Below the pieces are notes generated by a model, which saw only the letters and a program-made list of their open reading frames with translations, made no database searches and was not told the origin of the DNA. From Billgrantia aerodenitrificans (lineage in GTDB: Bacteria; Pseudomonadota; Gammaproteobacteria; Pseudomonadales; Halomonadaceae), in the NCBI RefSeq assembly GCF_021404405.1, contig NZ_JABFTV010000012.1, positions 62,001 through 126,000 of the forward strand: DNA of 64,000 nt, read 5' to 3'. Within the stretch, counting starts at the first letter, position 1. Each line of letters opens with the position of its first letter. A program made the position numbers and the translations under genes. Below, piece after piece: positions 57,494 to 64,000 of this stretch.

Positions 57494-58726
57494 TCAGCCA
57501 TCGACGTCCACCGCCCTGCTGCTGCGCGCACAGCGCAGCAGGCAGAACACCGCCAGCGCGCCTGTCGCCGTCGGCAGCAGGAACCCGACGGCGTAGCTAT
57601 CGCTCTGCCACACGATCAGGCTGAACAGTGCCGGCCCCACCAGCACCCCCATATAGGTCAGCACTAGCACGGCGGCGGTAGCCTCGCCTACTTCCCCCGG
57701 CTCGCAGCGCCGCGCCACCTCGGCCAGGTAGACGCCGTTCCAGCCCACGGCCGTGGCGCCGGCGACCACCATGAGAGCGATGGTCAGCCAGATGGGAAGC
57801 GAGCCGCTCAGTAGCGCCAGCAGCAGGAACACCAGGGTGATGCCGGCTGCCAGGCCGAAAAGCACCGGCAGACTGGCCCTCAAGCGATCCGCCAGGGCGC
57901 CCCAGAGCAGGCGCCCGGTTACCCCCGCCACGTGCACCATCGATATGACGGCACCTGCTGCCACCAGAGTCAGCAACAGCTCCTCCACCATGTAAGCCAC
58001 CGCAAAGCTGAGCAGCGAAAGCTGTGCCGCCGACAGGCAGAAGCCGGCGGCACCCAGCCATAGCATGGCCCGGGAGCGGTGAAGCACGGTCAGGCTTCCG
58101 CCGCCCTGCATGCGCACGCTGGCATCCCGCGTCGCATCCCAGAAAGCGCGTCGCAGCTGAAGCAGCAGCAAGGTGAAAAGGCAGGCGGTGCCGACCGCCA
58201 GGAAGGCCGCCTGCCAGTTCCAGATGGCTGCCAGCGGCGGTGCCATCAGGCCGGCCAGCACACCGCCCAAGGGCACGCCGGTCTGCTTGATGGAGTAGAC
58301 CAGATTTCGCCGCTCGGCGGGGGTAAAGCGGGTCAACAGCTCCGCCGCCGCGGGACTGGTCAGGCCATAGGCCAGGCCCAGCAGCAGCGTCGTGGCCAGC
58401 AGCGCTAACGGCGTGCCGAGCAGCGCCATCAGGCAGCCCGCCATCACCAGCGCCATCGCCAGTTGGCTGGCCCGGCAGCCGCCCAGGCGCCGCGCCACCA
58501 CCGCCGACTGCAGCGAGGCCAGCATCGCCACGCCATACAGCAGGCTGACCTGAAGGCCGACCAGATTAGTGGCTACCCCAAAGGCCGCCGCGATCTGGGG
58601 TGCCAAGGTAGGCACCAGCAGCATGCCGCCACTGCACAACACCTGCACCCAGGTCGTCGCCGCCAATACCCACCAACCTTCCCTGGGGCCGGGTGGCGAT
58701 GTAGCGGCGGAAGATAAGGCAGGCAT
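57494..58726 (-). CDS. MFS transporter
   Basis: A 410-residue major facilitator with about 12 membrane helices. Motif A-like loop segments are VVARRLGGCRASQ in the first half and GALADRLRASLPVL in the second. TPAERRNLVYSIKQTGVPLGGVLAGL lies in helix 4-5. Substrate unknown; it resembles CynX/NarK-type or sugar-phosphate-like exporters only in general form. GGAG lies six bases before the ATG. It is convergent with the phosphatase gene with a six-base gap. Confidence 0.85.
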   Translation of the reverse strand: MPALSSAATSPPGPREGWWVLAATTWVQVLCSGGMLLVPTLAPQIAAAFGVATNLVGLQVSLLYGVAMLASLQSAVVARRLGGCRASQLAMALVMAGCLMALLGTPLALLATTLLLGLAYGLTSPAAAELLTRFTPAERRNLVYSIKQTGVPLGGVLAGLMAPPLAAIWNWQAAFLAVGTACLFTLLLLQLRRAFWDATRDASVRMQGGGSLTVLHRSRAMLWLGAAGFCLSAAQLSLLSFAVAYMVEELLLTLVAAGAVISMVHVAGVTGRLLWGALADRLRASLPVLFGLAAGITLVFLLLALLSGSLPIWLTIALMVVAGATAVGWNGVYLAEVARRCEPGEVGEATAAVLVLTYMGVLVGPALFSLIVWQSDSYAVGFLLPTATGALAVFCLLRCARSSRAVDVDG

Positions 58727-58837
58727 GGCAGGCTCCGGTGATGACAGGCAAAACCGTTAGCCTACACACAAATTTTCGACTTTAGCCAACGTTATTGACG
58801 AAGACTGCCTTCGTCGTGCCAACCGCTCGACGCCCGA

Positions 58838-59503
58838 CTACCAGGGCAGCGCCTCGCCGTTGCTGTGCCAGAACCCCCCGCTGTTCTCCAGGGTCAACGC
58901 CTCGATGCGCGCGGCGATACCGGCTGCCGCTTCCTCGGGGGTTATCAGCCCGCCGAAATTGACCATGCGGGTCTGCACGTACCCCGGATGCAGCTGGGCC
59001 ACCGCAATGCCGCGGGGCTTGAGATCCATGGCCAACGACTTGCCGAAGGCGTTGAGCGCCGCCTTGGAAGCCCGGTAGCCGTAGCGGCCGCCGGAGTCGT
59101 TATCGGCGATCGACCCCATGCGACTGGTGATGTTGGCTACCTTGCTGCCCGCCCCGAGATTGTCGAGCAGCGCCTCGGTCACCCGCAGCGGAGCGTAGGC
59201 GTTGACCTCCATCTGTTCGCGAATGGTGTCGAAATCGAGCGAGCCCAGCGACTCATCGCGCAGCAGGCCGGCGTTGTTGATCAGCAAGTCCAGACGCTGC
59301 CCCGCCAGCGCCTCGGCCAGCCGTGCGACGTCCTCGGTGCGGGTCACGTCGACCCCATCGATGACCTGATCGGCCAGCTCGTCGAGCTCCTGTGAGGTGC
59401 TGCGGCAGACACCGTACACGCGCCAGCCCGCCTTCTTGTAATGGCGCGCCAGCGCCAGGCCGATGCCGCGATTGGCACCGGTAATCAGAACCGTGGAAGA
59501 CAT
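58838..59503 (-). CDS. Short-chain dehydrogenase/reductase (C-factor-like)
   Basis: A 221-residue classical SDR. The cofactor motif is TGANRGIG, the Asp-Val for adenine is DGVDVTR, NNAG is present, and the catalytic Ser, Tyr and Lys lie in NITSRMGSI and YGYRASKAALN. The short size fits the CsgA/C-factor subgroup. The substrate is unknown. AAGGGGAG is in front of the ATG at 59503. A longer frame to 59662 is not supported and runs over the divergent promoter. Confidence 0.9.
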   Translation of the reverse strand: MSSTVLITGANRGIGLALARHYKKAGWRVYGVCRSTSQELDELADQVIDGVDVTRTEDVARLAEALAGQRLDLLINNAGLLRDESLGSLDFDTIREQMEVNAYAPLRVTEALLDNLGAGSKVANITSRMGSIADNDSGGRYGYRASKAALNAFGKSLAMDLKPRGIAVAQLHPGYVQTRMVNFGGLITPEEAAAGIAARIEALTLENSGGFWHSNGEALPW

Positions 59504-59608
59504 CCCGACTCCCCTTCGTTGCGTGTTGTGATGACGCCACCAGTGTGGTCGCCGCCTGGCGAAGTGCAAGCGCCGATTCAGCACATATCCCTCAACGCAG
59601 ACCCGGCA

Positions 59609-59614
59609 TATAAT
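59609..59614 (+). promoter_or_regulatory. -10 element before the PPC-repeat protein
   Basis: A perfect TATAAT, about 65 bp before the start at 59680, without a good -35 at 16-18 bp. It may need an activator. Confidence 0.45.
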
Positions 59615-59679
59615 GGTTACGCAATGTAACCCCTCGCGGGCCCTCTTACCGATGCTTGCCATCGAACAAGGACGCTTTC

Positions 59680-61101
59680 ATGGCCAATCGCGCCTCCACC
59701 ACTACCCTTGCCGCCCTGGGCGGCGCCGCCATCGGTTTGATCGTTGGCTGGCAAGTACCGAGCAACTCGACCGCTCCCGTCCCGACCGTCGATCAGGCCG
59801 TAGCGGACGACAGCGTCTCAACACCGGCCTTGCAACTTGGCGAACGACTGCGCAGCGAACTCACCTCGTCCAGCGAGCTCAACGGCAAGGATGGCAGCCG
59901 CTTCGAGCGTTTCCATCTACCGGTCGAAGAGGGAACCCTGATCGAGATCGAGCTCGGCGGCCCTCTGCACGGCACGCTTTCGCTCTACGATCCCGAGCTG
60001 CAGCTGCTCGCCACCAGCGCGAGCCCCATGTATTACGACGTCTCGGCGGCAACCTCTCTGCGTCGCCGGATCGACGAGGGCGGCGACTACGTGGTGGTAG
60101 TCAGCGGTCAGGACATGCACAGCTACGGCCCCTTCACCCTCACCACCCGGGAGATGGAGCTGACGACCAGCGATACGCTGGCCATGCCCTCCAGCGCCGA
60201 CGGCTGGCTGCAGGACGGTGGCGACACCTTTAGCGTGACCATCGAGGAGAGCGGCCTCTATCAGTTCGAGATGCGCTCCAGCGACGTAGACGCCTACCTG
60301 GTGCTCGAAGGCCCCAATGGCTATCGCCGTGAGGACGACGACAGCGCCGGAAACCTGGACGCCCGCATCGCCGATTTCCTCGAACCCGGGGAGTATCGTC
60401 TCACCGCGCGCAGCGCCTACGGCCAGGACAGCGGCCTCTATACTCTGGAGCTGGCTCCCCATGAGCTGGCCAGCGATGAGACGCTGCGCAACAGCGGTGA
60501 GCTGGCAATCGACGAGCCGCTGTTCGGCTGGTTCAGCGGCAATGGCCTGGAGTATCAGCTCACTCTCGAGGCGCCGGCGATGGTGACGCTGGATATGCTC
60601 TCGGCCGACTTCGATGCTTTTCTGGAGCTGCATGGCGATGGCGTCTTTGCCAGCGATGACGATGGTGGCGAAGGGCTGAACGCGCGGCTGATCCGCTCGC
60701 TGGAAGCCGGCGAGTACACCGTGCTGGCTCGCAGCCACAGCGGCCAGGGCAGCGGCCTGTTCGAGCTGCGTGCGGCCGCCATCCCCCTCGACGAACTCGC
60801 TAGTGAAGGGCAACTGGAGAGCGGACGCGCGCTGCAGGCGTGGCTGGAGCCGGGTGCACGCAACGTCTATGAGATCGTGATCGAGGAGGCCGGCAACTAT
60901 CGTCTGGACCTGCATTCCGACGATTTCGACGCCTATCTCGAACTCGAGGGCGAAGGGCTCTTTCTGAGCGACGATGACGGTGGCGATGGGATGAACTCGC
61001 GCATCGCCACTCACCTGGAGACGGGCACCTACCGCGCCACTGCCCGGGCCTACGGCAACAGCGAGAGCGGAAGCTTCACGCTCTCGCTCAGCGCCGAATA
61101 A
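59680..61101 (+). CDS. Exported protein with four PPC-like domains
   Basis: A 473-residue protein with an N-terminal hydrophobic segment (about 7-23) that is a signal anchor or uncleaved signal. Four tandem beta-sandwich repeats follow, of the pre-peptidase C-terminal (PPC) kind. The second is VDAYLVLEGPNGYRREDDDS, the third FDAFLELHGDGVFASDDDGG, the fourth FDAYLELEGEGLFLSDDDGG; the first is more divergent. Asp-rich loops suggest Ca2+ binding and an acidic, salt-adapted surface. There is no protease domain, which is unusual, since PPC domains mostly accompany secreted peptidases. Confidence 0.85.
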   Translation: MANRASTTTLAALGGAAIGLIVGWQVPSNSTAPVPTVDQAVADDSVSTPALQLGERLRSELTSSSELNGKDGSRFERFHLPVEEGTLIEIELGGPLHGTLSLYDPELQLLATSASPMYYDVSAATSLRRRIDEGGDYVVVVSGQDMHSYGPFTLTTREMELTTSDTLAMPSSADGWLQDGGDTFSVTIEESGLYQFEMRSSDVDAYLVLEGPNGYRREDDDSAGNLDARIADFLEPGEYRLTARSAYGQDSGLYTLELAPHELASDETLRNSGELAIDEPLFGWFSGNGLEYQLTLEAPAMVTLDMLSADFDAFLELHGDGVFASDDDGGEGLNARLIRSLEAGEYTVLARSHSGQGSGLFELRAAAIPLDELASEGQLESGRALQAWLEPGARNVYEIVIEEAGNYRLDLHSDDFDAYLELEGEGLFLSDDDGGDGMNSRIATHLETGTYRATARAYGNSESGSFTLSLSAE

Positions 61102-61116
61102 CGCAGCATCCCGCCA

Positions 61117-61145
61117 ACCGGCCTCGCTCGCTCCGCGAGGCCGGT
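61117..61145. terminator. Hairpin between convergent genes
   Basis: An 11-bp stem ACCGGCCTCGC / GCGAGGCCGGT with a 7-base loop lies between the PPC protein and the converging EAL-CBS-GGDEF gene. It can serve both strands. Confidence 0.65.
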
Positions 61146-61157
61146 ACACGCCCGCCG

Positions 61158-62900
61158 TCAGTGCCGGCAGCGCCGCTCGATGAACAGACTGTTGCCAGCT
61201 TGTCGCTTGGCTTGTTGCTTGAGTTCCGAAAGATCTTCGGATATTGCCAGGACGTCACAGCCGCGACCATCACTTACCGGCCTTGCCGCCAGCGACAGAC
61301 TGACGAAGGGATAGAACGTCACGCGGCCCTGCCGACTCTCGACCCGTACCCCGCCGGCTCGGCGATCCTCCGCATCGTAGAAGTCCGGCGCCATGGCGCC
61401 GAATGCTGTCAGAATACGGTGACAGCGCGCCTCCCAACCGGCATCGTCCAGTAGCAGCATGAAGTCATCACCGCCGATGTGACCGATGAACCCCGTCTTG
61501 CCGACCTGCTCATCGAGCAGCTGAGCCAGCGCCAGAATCACCCGGTCGCCCCGCGCATAGCCGTAGGCGTCGTTATAGGCCTTGAAGTTGTCGAGATCGC
61601 AGTAGACGGCAGTGAAGACCTTGCCATGCTCCAGCCATTCGCTCAGCGTCTCGTTGATCATCAGGTTCCCGGGTAGACCGGTGAGCGGATTGGCATGGCG
61701 CGCCTGACGCACCTGAATGGCAGTGATCTCGCGCAACAGGTCAACGATATTACCCATGCCGCGATAGCGGCCCTCGCCGTCGACGATGACGAAATCCTCC
61801 TGGGGCACATCCGCACTGTCGGTGAGCTGCTGGCTGAGCAGGGTCAGCGGCGTTTCATCGACGGCCACGGCGAAGCGTGAATCGCACATGTCCCGCACCA
61901 GACGCTTGGCGAACAGGGCATGACTGTAGGGGTTGGTGAACAGGGTAAGAAACTCGCTGCGCCGCACCACACCGACCGGCCTGTCGTTTTCCACCACCGC
62001 CACACAGCGCAGGCCCGGCTCGCCACGAAACCGTCCGCTCAACTCCAGTACAGGCATCTGCGGTTCGATCGGTGCCAGCGACTTCATGATGGTGTGAGCG
62101 CTGCGTACCAGTCCGTGACGGGCCGAGGCTCCGACCGGCAGTGAGCGGCCGATATCTCGCGACGGGGTCTGGCTGGGACGGGCAAAGTAGTAGCCTTGCA
62201 GCAGCGACAGGCTGCGATCCAGCTCCCACAGCGAGCGGTACTCCTCGGCGGTTTCCACGCCTTCCGCTATCAGCTGGCAGCCGAGGCTGCGCGATACATC
62301 GAGAATCGAGCGCAGGAACTGCCGCTTGTCGGGGTCCTGATCGATGCCGGAGATGAAGTGGCGGTCGAGCTTGACGAAGTCGGGGCGCAGCTCGGCCCAG
62401 TGGCGCAGACTCGAATGGCCGGCCCCTAGGTCGTCCAGCGCAACCTGAAAACCCATGTCGCGATAGTGCTCCACCGCTTGGCGCATCAGCACGTAATCGG
62501 TGATCGGCAGATGTTCGGTGAGTTCGATGACGACACGATTGGGAGCCAGCCCATGGTCGCGCAGATAGCCCAGGGTCAACCCCTCGCTGAAGTCCCGCTC
62601 GACGATGGTCAACGGCATCACGTTGAGGAACAGCCTACCGGGCAAGCCTAGCCGCACGAAGGCGGCAATCGCCAGGCGGCGGCACAGCAGATCGAGCTCT
62701 ACCAGCAGGCCCGACTGAATGGCCACCTCGAACAGGACCAACGGAGAGTGCAGCCTGGAGCCTTCGGGGCCGCGAATCAGCGCCTCGTAGCCGTGCACGC
62801 ACTGCCTGGCGACATCGACAATGGGTTGGAAGCATGGCGTGAGCCGCTCGCCCTCTATGATCGCTCTGAGCTCGCTCTCCTCGATGTCGGAGGTCGTCAT
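61158..62900 (-). CDS. EAL-CBS-GGDEF cyclic-di-GMP protein
   Basis: A 580-residue cytosolic protein. The EAL domain comes first (about 10-255) with EALIRG, FLNVMPL, VIELTEH, ALDDLGAGHSSL, VKLDRHF and AEGVET, so the phosphodiesterase site looks complete. Two CBS modules follow (about 265-400), which often bind adenine nucleotides. The GGDEF domain is last, with YCDLDNFKAYND and GGDDF, near-consensus. It can thus break, and perhaps make, c-di-GMP under control of energy state. I prefer ATG 62900; a TTG at 62936 is unlikely. A perfect PhoB box stands 44 bp upstream. Confidence 0.93.
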   Translation of the reverse strand: MTTSDIEESELRAIIEGERLTPCFQPIVDVARQCVHGYEALIRGPEGSRLHSPLVLFEVAIQSGLLVELDLLCRRLAIAAFVRLGLPGRLFLNVMPLTIVERDFSEGLTLGYLRDHGLAPNRVVIELTEHLPITDYVLMRQAVEHYRDMGFQVALDDLGAGHSSLRHWAELRPDFVKLDRHFISGIDQDPDKRQFLRSILDVSRSLGCQLIAEGVETAEEYRSLWELDRSLSLLQGYYFARPSQTPSRDIGRSLPVGASARHGLVRSAHTIMKSLAPIEPQMPVLELSGRFRGEPGLRCVAVVENDRPVGVVRRSEFLTLFTNPYSHALFAKRLVRDMCDSRFAVAVDETPLTLLSQQLTDSADVPQEDFVIVDGEGRYRGMGNIVDLLREITAIQVRQARHANPLTGLPGNLMINETLSEWLEHGKVFTAVYCDLDNFKAYNDAYGYARGDRVILALAQLLDEQVGKTGFIGHIGGDDFMLLLDDAGWEARCHRILTAFGAMAPDFYDAEDRRAGGVRVESRQGRVTFYPFVSLSLAARPVSDGRGCDVLAISEDLSELKQQAKRQAGNSLFIERRCRH

Positions 62901-62943
62901 GGTCAGCCCTGAAATGGTGTCAGGGCGAGATTGCAACGTTTAG

Positions 62944-62961
62944 ATGACAGCACCATGACAG
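62944..62961 (-). promoter_or_regulatory. Perfect PhoB box before the EAL-CBS-GGDEF gene
   Basis: Read on the minus strand: CTGTCAT, GGTG, CTGTCAT. Both half-sites match at 7 of 7 and are 11 bp apart. A -10-like TGCAAT lies about 8-10 bases downstream. The gene start is 44 bases away. This is the best Pho box in the window. Confidence 0.7.
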
Positions 62962-62994
62962 CGGTGCGTGGCGCTTCGCCTTCTCGAGCCTCCA

Positions 62995-63012
62995 CTGTCA
63001 CCATGGCGTCAC
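62995..63012 (+). promoter_or_regulatory. PhoB-box-like site before the right-edge glycosyltransferase
   Basis: CTGTCAC (62995-63001), CATG, GCGTCAC (63006-63012). They match CTGTMAY at 7 and 5 of 7, with the 11-bp phase. It is 48 bp before the start and in the right orientation. The -10 is weak. Confidence 0.5.
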
Positions 63013-63059
63013 TCGGACGACGCAGGATGGTGAGGCATCCTGCCATGCAGAGCCGAACC

Positions 63060-64000
63060 ATGAACATATTGATGCTTTCCGACGTCTACTTTCCCCGCAT
63101 CAACGGTGTCGCCACCTCGATTGCCAGCTTCCGCGATGCGCTACAAAGGCTCGGCCATTCCGTCACCCTGGTCTGCCCCGGCTATCCCGTGGGGCAAGTG
63201 GATGAACCGGACGTACTGAGGATCTCCTCGCGCGGCGTTCCTGGCTCCCCCGAAGATCGCATGATGCACTATCGCGAGGTGATGAGACTGGCGCCGCGGC
63301 TCGCCGCAGAGCACTTCGACCTGGTACACATTCACACTCCCTTCGTCGCCCACTATGCCGGCGTGGCGCTGGCAAGGCGGCTGGGCATTCCGGCCCTGGC
63401 CACCTACCACACGCTGTTCGAGGAGTATCTCCCCCTCTATGTTCGCGGCGTACCCAGCCGTTGGCTGCGCTTCCTCGCCCGGCGCCTCTCGGTGTGGCAG
63501 TGCCGCCGGCTGGCAGCGCTGGTGGCACCGTCGCATGCCATGCACGACACACTCCTCCGCTATGGCGTCAAAACGCCCGTGGCAGTCATCCCCACCGGGT
63601 TGGCGCTGGAGCGCTTCCGTCATTCCGTCGAGGACGATGACTTCCGCGACCGCTTCCATCTGCCGAAAAACGCCCGGCTGTTGTTGTTCGTCGGACGCCT
63701 CGCCTTCGAGAAAAACATCGCCTTTCTGATCGACCTGCTGCCCCGGGTGCTGGCCGAGCATCCCGATACGCGCCTGATCATTACTGGCGAAGGACCGGCC
63801 CGAGCGGCCTTGGCACGCCGGGCACGGCAGATCGGCATGGAGTACGCCGTGCACTTTCTTGGCTACCTGGGGCGCAACGGCCCGCTGCAGACCGCCTACC
63901 GTGCGGCCGATGCCTTCATCTTCGCCTCACGCACCGAAACCCAGGGGTTGGTGCTGCTGGAGGCCATGGCGCTGGGTACCCCAGTCGTCTCCACCGCCAT
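63060..64000 (+). CDS. GT4-family glycosyltransferase, 5' part
   Basis: The first 313 residues are visible and the frame is open at the right edge. It starts NILMLSDVYFPRINGVATSI, has LVHIHTPFVAHYAGVALARRLG and ATYHTLFEEYLPLY, the donor region LFVGRLAFEKNI, and the E-x7-E motif ETQGLVLLE. This pattern is that of alpha-glucosyl or mannosyl transferases acting on lipids (MgtA/diacylglycerol glucosyltransferase-like). It is different from the other GT4 in the window. With a Pho-box before it, glycolipid synthesis at low phosphate is a reasonable guess. An in-frame ATG at 63045 is an alternative start. Confidence 0.88.
   Translation, partial: MNILMLSDVYFPRINGVATSIASFRDALQRLGHSVTLVCPGYPVGQVDEPDVLRISSRGVPGSPEDRMMHYREVMRLAPRLAAEHFDLVHIHTPFVAHYAGVALARRLGIPALATYHTLFEEYLPLYVRGVPSRWLRFLARRLSVWQCRRLAALVAPSHAMHDTLLRYGVKTPVAVIPTGLALERFRHSVEDDDFRDRFHLPKNARLLLFVGRLAFEKNIAFLIDLLPRVLAEHPDTRLIITGEGPARAALARRARQIGMEYAVHFLGYLGRNGPLQTAYRAADAFIFASRTETQGLVLLEAMALGTPVVSTA

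Noticed and set aside
58732..58738. Single CTGTCAT half-site before the MFS gene
   Set aside because: No second half-site at 11 bp on either side, so not a PhoB box.
58797..58815. GACGAAG/CTTCGTC hairpin as terminator after the short-chain dehydrogenase gene
   Set aside because: Only 7 bp and no T-run in the direction of transcription. Too weak to list.
1..64000. tRNA, rRNA, CRISPR, insertion sequence or prophage
   Set aside because: I looked for cloverleaf-like stretches, regular spaced repeats, transposase motifs and phage structural proteins and found none.

Overview
The window is chromosomal DNA of a high-GC gammaproteobacterium. The gene order secD-secF-suhB, trmJ-cysE-iscR-iscS-iscA and ndk-rlmN-pilW-rodZ-ispG-hisS-yfgM-bamB-der, the trkA-trkH pair and the dense, mostly ATG-started genes suggest a halophile of the Halomonas group (Halomonadaceae). 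That placement is inferred from synteny and gene content, not from a marker search. I see no rRNA, tRNA, CRISPR array, insertion sequence or prophage. No stretch longer than 300 bases lacks a gene. Two genes are cut by the window edges: secD on the left and a glycosyltransferase on the right.

Layout. 1-16.5 kb is conserved housekeeping: Sec translocon accessory proteins, a SuhB homologue with altered catalytic residues, TrmJ, CysE, a reduced isc locus (iscR-iscS-iscA with no iscU, hscB, hscA or fdx), and the ndk-to-der block. 16.5-19.4 kb holds a lipoprotein, a DUF815-type ATPase, an M48 protease lipoprotein and a small membrane protein. 19.4-26.1 kb (minus strand) is an oligopeptide/dipeptide-type ABC transporter with unusual architecture throughout: a substrate-binding protein whose two halves are in swapped order, a DppB-like permease, a DppC-like permease carrying an inserted seven-repeat beta-propeller, and a fused double ATPase. 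26.2-34.3 kb is again conserved (aroE, hemF, tsaC, dprA, a LysM protein, def, fmt, rsmB, dodecin). 34.4-44 kb holds trkAH potassium uptake, a TraB-family membrane protein, a helix-turn-helix regulator divergent from a phytochrome-derived diguanylate cyclase, a DTW-domain tRNA modification enzyme, a sirtuin and aceK.

44.2-57.5 kb looks like an organophosphorus acquisition island. It has two phosphonate/phosphite-type transporters (phnDCE and phnDCEE) and one iron(III)/2-aminoethylphosphonate-type transporter. The second and third of these are each followed by a histidine-phosphatase gene. A glycosyltransferase/PAP2 phosphatase pair sits between them. No C-P bond-cleaving enzyme is present in the window. 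Sequences resembling PhoB boxes (two CTGTCAT-like half-sites 11 bp apart) lie before several of these units. The clearest in the island is before the 2-aminoethylphosphonate-type cassette. A perfect one lies further right, in front of an EAL-CBS-GGDEF cyclic-di-GMP gene, and another lies in front of the truncated glycosyltransferase at the right edge. My reading is that this half of the window responds to phosphate limitation by importing organic phosphorus, possibly remodelling lipids, and adjusting c-di-GMP. This is inferred from sequence only.

The most unusual objects are the propeller-bearing permease and the circularly permuted binding protein of the 19.4-26.1 kb transporter.
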